Assembly (NCBI GenBank): GCA_021779095.1
Contig: JAJYBI010000001.1
Coordinates: forward strand, 1 to 64,000
Direction of reading: 5' to 3'
From: Deltaproteobacteria bacterium
Lineage (GTDB): Bacteria > Desulfobacterota > Desulfuromonadia > Geobacterales > JAJYBI01
Length of the DNA: 64,000 nucleotides
Positions 1 to 8,898 of this stretch are shown here, piece after piece. The notes beneath the pieces were generated by a model. That model was not told the origin of the DNA, did not search any database, and was given only the letters and a program-made list of their open reading frames with translations. Positions within the stretch are counted from its first letter, which is position 1. Every line of letters starts with the position of its first letter. Made by a program: the position numbers and the translations under genes.

Positions 1-159
1 GACGGCCATTTCGGCGAGCTTCACTTCGTTCTCGAGACTGACGGCATCCATCGCGGCGCAGATCTTGTCCACCTGCTCCTGCGTGTAGGTCTTGAAGGCG
101 TCGGAGGCCTTCCGTGCGTTTGCTACCAGTTGGTCAATCTGCTGCTGTGTGGTCGACAT
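1..159 (-). CDS. acetaldehyde dehydrogenase (acylating), copy A, N-terminal part, truncated by window edge
   Basis: Reverse complement translates MSTTQQQIDQLVANARKASDAFKTYTQEQVDKICAAMDAVSLENEVKLAEMAV, almost identical to the start of the complete gene at 27694; only about 5 nt differ in 159. RBS GAAAGGAAAAGAAGCT is the same. Confidence 0.93.
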   Translation of the reverse strand, partial: MSTTQQQIDQLVANARKASDAFKTYTQEQVDKICAAMDAVSLENEVKLAEMAV

Positions 160-223
160 AGCTTCTTTTCCTTTCTTTCCCTTATTCGCGGATAACTACC
201 TGGGGCAATCCCCCTGCGTGCTC

Positions 224-241
224 AAGCAGTGAACATGCCAA
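224..241 (-). promoter_or_regulatory. sigma54 (-24/-12) promoter for ald copy A
   Basis: TTGGCATGTTCACTGCTT; GG-N10-GC spacing; 67 nt upstream of ATG. Confidence 0.75.
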
Positions 242-557
242 CCCCAAACATGGTTACCAAAAATCCCCCCAGAGTTCGTTCAGCCAGACCAGATCGCACC
301 TGCGTCCCCCGATACATCCCAGCTGCCCGCATCAAGGCGCCATGACAACACCTGCGGCCGCCCCGCCCCCGGCACGCCGGAGATACCGACACGGCACCAT
401 GACGGCACACCTGTTCCAAATCGTGACAACCGGACGTGACACCTGCGCCCAAACGCAACAGCGTTAGACTGCCCTGACGGACATATCCGCTCTAAAATCG
501 CATGTTTATATTGCATTTCCTGGCCCCGATACCGTACTATGCCCAAGAGGAACACCG

Positions 558-2531
558 ATGACGTCCCATTACCCCGTCAGCAACCCACAGATCGATCAGG
601 CGCGTGCAGATTTTTTCGAACGAGGCATCCTTCCTCTCGATGTGGTCCCTCCTCCCATCATACGTTCCTGGCAGCGCTCCATCGAGCACGGTATCGGCGC
701 AGGCACACCGCCACGCACCCTCCCGACGCTATCGTCCAGGGAACTGGAGCGGTTGACCGGCAAAAACCGCCAGCTCCTCCAGCAGTCGATTCCCGTCATG
801 GAGAACCTGTACGAGCAGGTGCAGGGCACGTCATGCATGGTCATCCTTGCCGATGCATCGGGCGTCGTGCTGCACTCCGTCGGTGATCCGCATTTCGTGA
901 ACAGGGCACAACAGGTCGCGCTGCACCCCGGCGGCATCTGGTCGGAACAGTACCGGGGCACGAACGCCATCGGCACCGCACTCATGGAACAGCACCCCGT
1001 CGTCGTTCACAGTGCAGAGCATTGCGATTCATCCAACGATTTCCTCTCCTGCGCGGCAGTCCCGATTTTCGACCCCTACGGCAAGCTGCTCGGCGTGCTC
1101 GACGTATCGGGTGATTATCGTGCGTACCAGCAGCATACGATGGCACTGGTGGGGATCTCCGTTCAGCAGATCGAAAACCAGATGTTTACCGTCGGTTTTG
1201 AGGCCGACATCACCCTCCAGTTCCATCGCCGGCCCGAATTTATCGGCACCATGTACGAGGCGATTGCCGTTTTCAGCACCACAGGAATGCTCGTCGCCGC
1301 CAACCGATGCGCCCTGTTGCACCTGGGTCTGGACCGCTACCGACTTCCGTCGACCACGTTCGACAGCCTGTTCGGCGCGGATCTCGAGCCCCTTCTGGCC
1401 GGTTCGCCCTCGGGACTCCAGCCGATGCACCGGATGCGGCTTCGCAACGGCATGGAGATCTTCGGTCGCGTCAGATACCAGCAATCGCGGGTTTCCACCG
1501 CAGCCCCCACGCCGCGAAAGGCCACCGCAACCGAGGTCTGTTTCGATGCAGACAACCGCCCGGCATCCTTGAATGCTCTCGAATTCGGCGACTACCGGAT
1601 GCGGACGGCCATTGAGAAGGTCAGGAAGGTTGTCCGCCACGACATCCCCATCATCATTCAAGGGGAATCCGGCACGGGGAAGGAGCTGTTTGCCAGGGCA
1701 ATCCACCTCTGCAGCCCACGGCGTAGCGGACCTTTCATTGCAATAAACTGCGCAGCCATACCGGAAAGCCTCATCGAATCGGAACTGTTCGGTTACCAGG
1801 AAGGTGCGTTTACCGGAGCACACAGGAAAGGAAATGCCGGCAAGATCAGACAGGCTGATGGGGGGACACTGTTTCTCGACGAAATCGGGGACATGCCCTT
1901 GGCATTGCAGGCGCGGCTGTTGCGGGTATTGCAGGAACGGACCATCACTCCCCTGGGAAGTACACGCTCCCACCGGGTCGATATCGCCGTGGTCTGTGCG
2001 ACGAACAGGAATCTCCGTTCGGAGATTGCAGAGGGCCGGTTCCGTGAAGACCTTTACTATCGCCTCAACGGGCTTCTGGTCTCACTGCCGAGACTGAAGG
2101 ACCGGGACGACCTGCTCCCCCTCGCCAGCTCCCTGCTGGCCGAGATCGCCGGCCCCGCACGGAACGTGTCGCTGCACGAGTCAGTCGTTGCCATGTTCCG
2201 GCGCCATCCATGGCCGGGAAACGTGCGCCAGCTGTCCAATGTACTCAGGACGGCAGTGGCCCTCCTCGGCGACGCGGAGATCATTTCAGCGGAGCTCCTG
2301 CCCGAAGATTTTCTGGACCAACTGCACGAACAGGACACCATTGCCACCCCGCTTCCGACCACGCCCCCCAACAGTCTGCAGACGGGCAGATCCGAACGGC
2401 TCGATCTGCTGGAATCCCAGGCCATCCGCAGGGCCGTCGCGGAGTCCGGCGGCAACATCTCTGCAGCGGCACGCAGACTCGGTATCAGCAGAAACACGCT
2501 CTACCGGAAGATGCGCAGCTTCGGGCTCTGA
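558..2531 (+). CDS. sigma54-dependent transcriptional activator, AcoR-like (GAF-AAA+-HTH)
   Basis: Walker A GESGTGKE, GAFTGA motif, C-terminal Fis-type HTH (ISAAARRLGISRNTLYRKM). Confidence 0.93.
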   Translation: MTSHYPVSNPQIDQARADFFERGILPLDVVPPPIIRSWQRSIEHGIGAGTPPRTLPTLSSRELERLTGKNRQLLQQSIPVMENLYEQVQGTSCMVILADASGVVLHSVGDPHFVNRAQQVALHPGGIWSEQYRGTNAIGTALMEQHPVVVHSAEHCDSSNDFLSCAAVPIFDPYGKLLGVLDVSGDYRAYQQHTMALVGISVQQIENQMFTVGFEADITLQFHRRPEFIGTMYEAIAVFSTTGMLVAANRCALLHLGLDRYRLPSTTFDSLFGADLEPLLAGSPSGLQPMHRMRLRNGMEIFGRVRYQQSRVSTAAPTPRKATATEVCFDADNRPASLNALEFGDYRMRTAIEKVRKVVRHDIPIIIQGESGTGKELFARAIHLCSPRRSGPFIAINCAAIPESLIESELFGYQEGAFTGAHRKGNAGKIRQADGGTLFLDEIGDMPLALQARLLRVLQERTITPLGSTRSHRVDIAVVCATNRNLRSEIAEGRFREDLYYRLNGLLVSLPRLKDRDDLLPLASSLLAEIAGPARNVSLHESVVAMFRRHPWPGNVRQLSNVLRTAVALLGDAEIISAELLPEDFLDQLHEQDTIATPLPTTPPNSLQTGRSERLDLLESQAIRRAVAESGGNISAAARRLGISRNTLYRKMRSFGL

Positions 2532-2551
2532 ACCGGCCTCCGCAGGCCTGC

Positions 2552-3040
2552 CTACGTTTCAGCACAGTCCGCCAGGTCTCCGTGGATCTTAGCGATTGCA
2601 TGGGGTATCGCCTCCCACACGGCTTCCAGGTTCTCCACCGCCCCACGCGGACTCCCCGGCAGGTTGACAATGAGGGCCCTTCCACGTATCCCCGCGATCG
2701 CGCGTGAGAGCAGGGCGTGGGGGGTCTTTTCCAGGCTTTTCGCCCTCATTGCCTCGCCGAATCCGGGGATGACCCGCTCCACGACCTGCAATGTCGCGTC
2801 CGGTGTTACGTCCCGCGGGGATACGCCGGTCCCCCCGCAGGTCAGGATGAGATCGAAGTCGCCGCTGTCCGCCCATTCCCGCAGGCATGCCGCAATCAGC
2901 GACATCTCGTCCGCCATGATCTCACGACAGCGGGAAACAATCCCCCACCGCAACAGCCTGCGCTCCAGCGCCGGTCCGCTCTCGTCGACCCGTTCACCGC
3001 GGGCACCCCGATCACTGAGCACGAGGATCGCCACGTTCAT
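2552..3040 (-). CDS. MoaB/MogA-type molybdenum cofactor biosynthesis protein
   Basis: [23 protein letters not shown]...LTCGGTGVSPRDVTPDAT; start trimmed to 3040, overlapping moaC stop (ATGA). Confidence 0.88.
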   Translation of the reverse strand: MNVAILVLSDRGARGERVDESGPALERRLLRWGIVSRCREIMADEMSLIAACLREWADSGDFDLILTCGGTGVSPRDVTPDATLQVVERVIPGFGEAMRAKSLEKTPHALLSRAIAGIRGRALIVNLPGSPRGAVENLEAVWEAIPHAIAKIHGDLADCAET

Positions 3041-3525
3041 GCCATCTCCTCCCGCCGGTAGACACCGCTCTTGCCCCCCTCCTTGGCGAGCAGCACCACG
3101 TCGCCGATGGAGATTGCCCTGTTCCCCCCCTTGCACATGTCGTAGATCGTCAGTGCGGCAACGGATGCCGCCACCATCGCCTCCATCTCCACCCCGGTTC
3201 GGTCGAAGGCCCGCACCGTGGCCACGATGTTGATCTCCGCACTTCCCGCCCGCATCTCGAACTCGATGGCGGCATGGTGGATCTGCAGCGGGTGGGCGAG
3301 GGGTATCAGCTCCGGGGTCTTCTTTGCCGCAGAAATCCCGGCCAGCCGCGCAACAGCCAGCACATCTCCCTTGGCGGTATCACCCGTACCGATCTCCCGC
3401 ATCAGTTCATCCCCGACCCTGACCGTCGCACTGGCAGTCGCGGTCCGCAGCGTCGGCTCCTTGCCGCTCACATCCACCATCCGCGCCTGCCCCCTGTCGT
3501 CGAAATGGGAAGATTTCATCGTCAC
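3037..3525 (-). CDS. moaC: cyclic pyranopterin monophosphate synthase MoaC
   Basis: FDDRGQARMVDVSGKEPTLRTATA...GKGDVLAVARLAGISAAKKTPELIPLAHPL, MoaC signature. Confidence 0.95.
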   Translation of the reverse strand: MTMKSSHFDDRGQARMVDVSGKEPTLRTATASATVRVGDELMREIGTGDTAKGDVLAVARLAGISAAKKTPELIPLAHPLQIHHAAIEFEMRAGSAEINIVATVRAFDRTGVEMEAMVAASVAALTIYDMCKGGNRAISIGDVVLLAKEGGKSGVYRREEMA

Positions 3526-3611
3526 GCCACCTTTCCGGATTCCGTCGCCCCGTCACACTGCAATCGGCGCCATGGTCACGGCCATTATCATTGCTAGGCG
3601 TAATAGTACCA

Positions 3612-3645
3612 TAAAAAAAAGGGCTATCCTTTCGAATAGCCCCTT
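3612..3645 (-). terminator. rho-independent terminator after IclR gene
   Basis: On minus strand GGGCTATtcgaaaggATAGCCC followed by a T tract. Confidence 0.8.
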
Positions 3646-3667
3646 CCACACCTTCTCGCCCCTCCCC

Positions 3668-4474
3668 CTAAACGGCTGTCCCGAAACCATTTCCGAAGCG
3701 GTAACCGAGTCGCCGCGAAATTTCGGCAGCCGCATGCTTTATCTGGGGGATAAGTTCACTGTTCAACCGTTTGTCGCAAAGCCGGGACACCGGCCCCGAG
3801 ATGCTGACCGCGCCGATGACCTTCGCCGTGTAATCGCGGATCGGAGCGCTGACGCATCTGACGCCCGCGTCCTTTTCCTCATCGTCGACCGCATACCCCC
3901 GTTCGGCAACGGTCCGCAACTGGCGAATCAGTTCGTCGCGGTCGACGATCGTACTGCCGGTACAGGACGGCAGGGGGTCGGGAAGAGGCAGGTCCGTCCC
4001 CGTTTCGAGCAGATACGCGAGCTGCACCTTCCCGGCTGCCGTGCAGTGGGCGGGGAGCCAGGCGCCGATCCGGGGAACGACCCGCACCGCATGCCGCGAC
4101 TCCACCACGTCCATATACACGACGTACGATTCCTTCAGTACCGCGATATATGCCGTTTCGTTGTTGCAGCCTGACAGCTGCTCCAGGATGGGGCGCGCCT
4201 GCCGCAACAGCCCCATCTGACGGATCATGGTCTGCCCCAGCTCCAGGTTTTTCAACCCGAGCCGGTAGTTGCCCGTGAGCGGGTTCTGCTGGATGTAGTT
4301 GCGGGATTCAAGCGTCGCCAAGAGCCGGAACACGTTGTTCTTGTGCAGTTTCAGGCGCCGGCTCAGCTCGGTCACTCCGAGCTCGTCAACATCGTCACGG
4401 AACTGCTCCAGCAGGTCCAGGGCATGACTGACCGCCTGGATTATGTAATTCGTCTTGCTCTTACGCTCTTCCAT
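3668..4474 (-). CDS. IclR-family transcriptional regulator
   Basis: MEERKSKTNYIIQAVSHALDLLEQF...LSRRLKLHKNNVFRLLATLESRNYI, IclR HTH and effector domain; start likely internal Met at 4474. Confidence 0.9.
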   Translation of the reverse strand: MEERKSKTNYIIQAVSHALDLLEQFRDDVDELGVTELSRRLKLHKNNVFRLLATLESRNYIQQNPLTGNYRLGLKNLELGQTMIRQMGLLRQARPILEQLSGCNNETAYIAVLKESYVVYMDVVESRHAVRVVPRIGAWLPAHCTAAGKVQLAYLLETGTDLPLPDPLPSCTGSTIVDRDELIRQLRTVAERGYAVDDEEKDAGVRCVSAPIRDYTAKVIGAVSISGPVSRLCDKRLNSELIPQIKHAAAEISRRLGYRFGNGFGTAV

Positions 4475-4601
4475 AGTTACATCTACACCCGGCAGCCTCA
4501 TGGAGATCCGGCGCTCCATGCCCCCTTTACAATGCAGTTTAATGTGATTTCAACCTTCAGGATGTTGTGCCGTCGTATGGATACGGGATCGACGACCGGC
4601 A

Positions 4602-6035
4602 TCAGGGCACCACGGCATGGCGGAGAAGCACGACGCGGTAGGAGGAAAAGGTCCTTCTGGTAAAGCATCCCCAGAACACCCCTGCGCCGTATGAAACCTG
4701 CTCCATCAGGTAGACGGCGGTAAACATGATGAACGGCAGATGCAGCGGCTTCTTGACGGAATAGTCCACCCGCGCGGCGCACAACAGCATTCCTGCGGTA
4801 ACGGCAAACATCAACGGGAACAACAGCGACACCGCCAGAAGTGGGATCAGATAGTACCGTATCAGGTGGAACGACAGGTAATAGACGAGACTCCCCAGTG
4901 CCCGCAACCGTCCGGCCAGCAAGGTAGGCATCCCGAGCGGCAGCTTGCGCCGGATGAACTTCACCCTGACCACAACGGCATCGATCAACAGCACCAGCCC
5001 TGCCAGTGCCAGAAGCCACCAGCTGACAAAGGGGGCAGCGCAGCAGAGAACCAGCAGCAGCGCCAAAAGCGGCGGTACAACCATCCGCTTGTGCCTTTGC
5101 GGATGAAGTGTCTGCAGCATTCCCTCCGACGTGCCATAGTCGAACCGACGCGACATGAACGAACGGAGTGAACTGCGGTGCTCGTGGTACACCCGGCCGA
5201 CCGGCAGGTACGCGATGGTCCAGCCGTTGTCGCGCAGCCGCCAGGTCAGATCGACGTCCTCCCCCACATGCATGGTGTCGACGAATCCCCCCACATCCAG
5301 GAAGGCTGACCTGCGGACCAGCAGGTTGCAGCTGGGTAGGTAGAACGTGTCGTCGCCGGTATTGCCCGACCGTTCCCTCAATCCCAGCGAAAGGCTGGAC
5401 ATGACGGTTTCGTAGCGATCAATAAGCGATTCCGTACACATGCCGTCCACCACGCCCCCTGCCGCCGCCATCTTCGGATCGTCGAATGCGGGGATAAGCT
5501 CTGCAAGCCAGTTCGTCGAAGCGGTACAATCCGAATCGATGAAGGCGAGGATATCACCCGTGGCCGCGCGGGACCCTACGTTGCGTGCGGCAGCGGGACC
5601 GCGACCGGTGCCTCCGGATGGAATTACGATCGCGCCGGCACCACGCGCAACATCGGCGGAACTATCGGAGCTGCCGTCATCCACCACGATGACCTGCAGC
5701 AGAGACTGCGGATAGTTGATGCGGGAAATGGATTCGAGACAACGCAGCAGTTCGTCCGCCCTGTCCTTGACGGGGACGACGACGCTGACCGTTGGAAGGA
5801 CATCGGGGAGTGCAGACGACTCACGCACCCGCTGGACAAAACCTTTCGCGGCAAGCTGCTCGAGCACGGACTGCTCTGCAGCAGACCGCGCCACGAGATC
5901 GCCGGTCAAACCGCGCCGGATCATCTCCGTAAGAGACGGGTTCAGGCGCAGGACGCAGAGCGGGTTTTTCGAAACGAGGAAATTGCCGTCTTCACGCTCG
6001 GCGAGTTCCACTCGCGACGCCAAACGATAAATCAT
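4602..6035 (-). CDS. mftF: mycofactocin-type glycosyltransferase (MftF-like; PqqD-like N-terminus plus GT2)
   Basis: GT2 motifs (VSVVVPVKDRADELLRCLESI, VDDGSSD, DSDC) after a PqqD-like N-terminal segment (VLRLNPSLTEMI); located next to mftC/B/A. Confidence 0.85.
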   Translation of the reverse strand: MIYRLASRVELAEREDGNFLVSKNPLCVLRLNPSLTEMIRRGLTGDLVARSAAEQSVLEQLAAKGFVQRVRESSALPDVLPTVSVVVPVKDRADELLRCLESISRINYPQSLLQVIVVDDGSSDSSADVARGAGAIVIPSGGTGRGPAAARNVGSRAATGDILAFIDSDCTASTNWLAELIPAFDDPKMAAAGGVVDGMCTESLIDRYETVMSSLSLGLRERSGNTGDDTFYLPSCNLLVRRSAFLDVGGFVDTMHVGEDVDLTWRLRDNGWTIAYLPVGRVYHEHRSSLRSFMSRRFDYGTSEGMLQTLHPQRHKRMVVPPLLALLLVLCCAAPFVSWWLLALAGLVLLIDAVVVRVKFIRRKLPLGMPTLLAGRLRALGSLVYYLSFHLIRYYLIPLLAVSLLFPLMFAVTAGMLLCAARVDYSVKKPLHLPFIMFTAVYLMEQVSYGAGVFWGCFTRRTFSSYRVVLLRHAVVP

Positions 6036-6310
6036 ACGATTCCTTCAAACACCGATCCTGTACTACCGAGGATACGCGCTGATCGACAGGCGCATATCTT
6101 CATAACGTGAGAGGTTCTTCCCTTCGCGAACCAGGAGATGCCGGAAAGGGGTTCGTTTACTCTTGAACGCCAGGATAAGGGACTGATGTGAAATTTGAAC
6201 GCCCGATCTGAGCCATCCCCTTGCCGGGAACCGCTTCATGGACGTAAAAGCAGTTCGAACACCGTAGCGTACCACTTCTACGCTGCCGGCCATACCGACC
6301 TTGCTGCCCA

Positions 6311-6341
6311 GAAAAAGAGCCGGGCACCGATGACGGTGCCC
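6311..6341 (-). terminator. terminator-like hairpin between mftC and mftF
   Basis: Minus strand GGGCACCgtcatcGGTGCCCggctcTTTTTC. Confidence 0.55.
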
Positions 6342-6485
6342 AGTCGAGAAAACGGAATATGGCTTCATCGCCCTGCCGGGCACTGAGGCGCGGCAGCGCG
6401 ATGAACCTGGAGCATCGTTCCTGTATCGAGGTGGGGTGAGGTATACGGGAACACCACCGCAAAGCTCCGAAAGCATTAATTGTGG

Positions 6486-7544
6486 CTATACGGTTGCCAC
6501 CTTCTTCGTATCGGCGATGGAGGTCACGCAGCGCTCAAGACACTCGGGATCTCCGCCGTTGATGTCATTTTTCAGGTGCCAGGCCACCGCCGGGCAGCCG
6601 CCGTGACACTGGTCGAAGCGCTGGCACTCTTCGCAGGAATGGATTCTGAGAGAACGGAACGACTCGTAGATCTCCGAACTGTCCCATATCTCCTGAAAGG
6701 ACTTCTCACGAATCGAACCCGCCTTGAACCGGTCGGTCTGCAGGAATGCGCAGGGATACATGTTGCCGGTCGGTCCGACGCAGCAGGTAAGCTTTGCCGC
6801 ACCGCAGAGATTAAGGCCGAGCCCCTGCCGTTCCTGGGTGGTAAGCGAGAAGAAGCTGTCACCGGTCCGCACGTCGCCGCTCTTTTCCAGCCAGTCGGAA
6901 AACGCCAGGAGCTGGGCGGGAGAAGGGCGAAGCGATTCCCAGTTATCGGCGCCGCGTCCCGAGGGACGGAACCGGCTGACCCGTAGCGACACACCCAGAT
7001 TCTTGGCCATTTCGTACATGGCAGGAATCTCGTCCGCATTCTGGGCGGTGAGGACGGTGTTGATGCTGGCGGGAATCTTGGTTGCAGCCAGGAGCTTGAC
7101 CGCCTCGATGGCGGCGTCGAAGACCCCCTCACCGCGGATGGTGTCGCAGGTCTCGCGACGCGCCCCGTCCATGCTGACCTGGATCGCCACGAGGCGGCTC
7201 TTCGCCAGCCGGGCTACCCGTTCCGCATTGAGGAGGGTCCCGTTGGTCGAGATACAGGTCATGATCCCCTTGGAGTGACAAGCCTCCAGAATCTGTTCGA
7301 AATCGGGGCGCATAAACGGCTCGCCACCGCCGAAATTGATCTGGAACACCCTGGCCCGATCTACCTGATCGACCAGATCTAAAGCCTCTGCTGTGGTCAG
7401 TTCGTCTTTGGCAGGTTCACCGGAGGAGGAAAGGCAGTGGGTACAACGGAGGTTACAGGCTAACGATACTTCCCATGTCAGATTGACCGGGGCTGACATC
7501 CCCATCTCAACATATTTGTTGCTCACGCAAGAATCCTTTTTCAA
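6486..7544 (-). CDS. mftC: mycofactocin radical SAM maturase
   Basis: VNLTWEVSLACNLRCTHCLSSSGEPAKDELTTAEALDLVDQ (CX3CX2C) plus C-terminal SPASM cysteines; adjacent mftB and mftA. Confidence 0.93.
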   Translation of the reverse strand: MKKDSCVSNKYVEMGMSAPVNLTWEVSLACNLRCTHCLSSSGEPAKDELTTAEALDLVDQVDRARVFQINFGGGEPFMRPDFEQILEACHSKGIMTCISTNGTLLNAERVARLAKSRLVAIQVSMDGARRETCDTIRGEGVFDAAIEAVKLLAATKIPASINTVLTAQNADEIPAMYEMAKNLGVSLRVSRFRPSGRGADNWESLRPSPAQLLAFSDWLEKSGDVRTGDSFFSLTTQERQGLGLNLCGAAKLTCCVGPTGNMYPCAFLQTDRFKAGSIREKSFQEIWDSSEIYESFRSLRIHSCEECQRFDQCHGGCPAVAWHLKNDINGGDPECLERCVTSIADTKKVATV

Positions 7545-7764
7545 GAAGTTTTACGATAAACTTCTGCAACGCCACCTTCTGCTGATCTGTGAGACCTTCA
7601 GGCAGCTCATCCTTACTACGGACTGTCTCGAAGTAATCGACGGGCAGCAACCTGCCGGTCTCAGCAAAAAGAAGGCGCGGCCCTCTGTTATCATAGAACA
7701 GAAGGCCGAACCCTTCCTGCCGGACGCGGCAGGCAGGATGCATTACAACGCCTGCCGCAGCCAT
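7507..7764 (-). CDS. mftB: mycofactocin precursor-binding protein (PqqD-like RRE)
   Basis: Small PqqD/RRE-like protein MAAAGVVMHPACRVRQEGFGLLFYDNRGPRLLFAETGRLLPVDYF..., starting right after the mftA stop; start trimmed from 7806. Confidence 0.9.
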   Translation of the reverse strand: MAAAGVVMHPACRVRQEGFGLLFYDNRGPRLLFAETGRLLPVDYFETVRSKDELPEGLTDQQKVALQKFIVKLLEKGFLREQQIC

Positions 7765-7765
7765 C

Positions 7766-7870
7766 TTAGTACACCCCGCAGATGCCGTCGATTGCGAGCT
7801 CTTCAACCTGGATTTCTTCCAGGATCCGCGGTTCTTCGGTGCACTCTACTGCTTTGATTTCTGCTTCCAT
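7766..7870 (-). CDS. mftA: mycofactocin precursor peptide, 34 aa
   Basis: Not in the ORF track. Reverse complement: MEAEIKAVECTEEPRILEEIQVEELAIDGICGVY*, with GGAGAAGAAC RBS. The C-terminal IDG(I/M)CGVY is the MftA hallmark. Confidence 0.96.
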   Translation of the reverse strand: MEAEIKAVECTEEPRILEEIQVEELAIDGICGVY

Positions 7871-7931
7871 GTTCTTCTCCTTTTCATTCGATTTCTGGCT
7901 GGTTCTCCAACACAGATTGAGTTTCTTGTAT

Positions 7932-7949
7932 ATGCAATGGAGGTGCCAA
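7932..7949 (-). promoter_or_regulatory. sigma54 promoter of mftABC
   Basis: TTGGCACCTCCATTGCAT, near-perfect TGGCAC-N5-TTGCA; 64 nt upstream of mftA ATG. Confidence 0.9.
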
Positions 7950-8267
7950 CGGAATAAAACGGCGATCTGGCACTTAGTTTACGCGCCTTGCCCACCCCGC
8001 CCCTGACGTGCGACAAGGCAGCGATGCTCAAATCTGTAGAAAATCTAGACAACCGCCGAACCTCTTTCATTATAATGCACGCCACCAACTGTAGCGTTTG
8101 TACTCATTGGGTATTTTATCCACAGACTTTATCGCGTTACCCTTATAACTATCTGTTTTTTGGGCAAGTTCTCAACCACTGCAACGCGGCGGTTTACTGC
8201 AGCAACTATTCCGGGTACCATTGAAATGCGCGCAGCAATCACCATTCAAACCCGACCAGAGGACTTC

Positions 8268-8780
8268 ATGAACAGGAAACACTCCCACTGCAGCTATTGC
8301 GGATCGCCCTTCCCCCCCGAATCACCGTGGCCACGCCGCTGCAGTTCGTGCGGCAACTCAAGCTACCTGAACCCCCTGCCGGTTGTGGTGGTCCTGCTCC
8401 CCGTGGATAACGGAATAATCGTTATCCGACGCAACATCGAACCACAGAAAGGCACCCTCACCCTTCCCGGCGGCTATATCGACATCGGTGAAACATGGCA
8501 GGAAGGCGCACAACGGGAGCTGTTCGAGGAAACCGGCATATCGGTACCCAGCGAAGATATCACCCTCTACGACGTCATGAACGGACTGGACAACACCCTG
8601 GTCATTTTCGGTCTCGCTGCCCGTCAGCGTGAGGATGTGTACAAACCGTTCAGCTCGTCGGAAACCCAGGAGGTCGTCCTGATCCGCGAGCCGATCGAGC
8701 TCGGTTTCACCATGCACACCCGTGTTGTGAAAAGATACTTCGAAGAACGGGACCTCACACCGCGACCGCCAGACCGCTAG
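8268..8780 (+). CDS. NUDIX hydrolase with N-terminal zinc ribbon
   Basis: CSYCGSPF...RRCSSCGN zinc ribbon and Nudix box GGYIDIGETWQEGAQRELFEETGI. Confidence 0.9.
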   Translation: MNRKHSHCSYCGSPFPPESPWPRRCSSCGNSSYLNPLPVVVVLLPVDNGIIVIRRNIEPQKGTLTLPGGYIDIGETWQEGAQRELFEETGISVPSEDITLYDVMNGLDNTLVIFGLAARQREDVYKPFSSSETQEVVLIREPIELGFTMHTRVVKRYFEERDLTPRPPDR

Positions 8781-8898
8781 GCGGCCCCGCTCGTCGTCGA
8801 GCGACGGCTTTCGCTTTTTCCGGCCGCGTCTCACCCGTCTTTTTACGTCATCACTACCCCTCTCGCCCCGATCCCGGGTGCACTACCGAGTCTCCACG

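Noticed and set aside
6063-6476. 137-aa ORF between mftF and mftC as a candidate MftE/MftD
   Set aside because: No creatininase or flavin-dehydrogenase motifs visible; overlapping frames look equally random.
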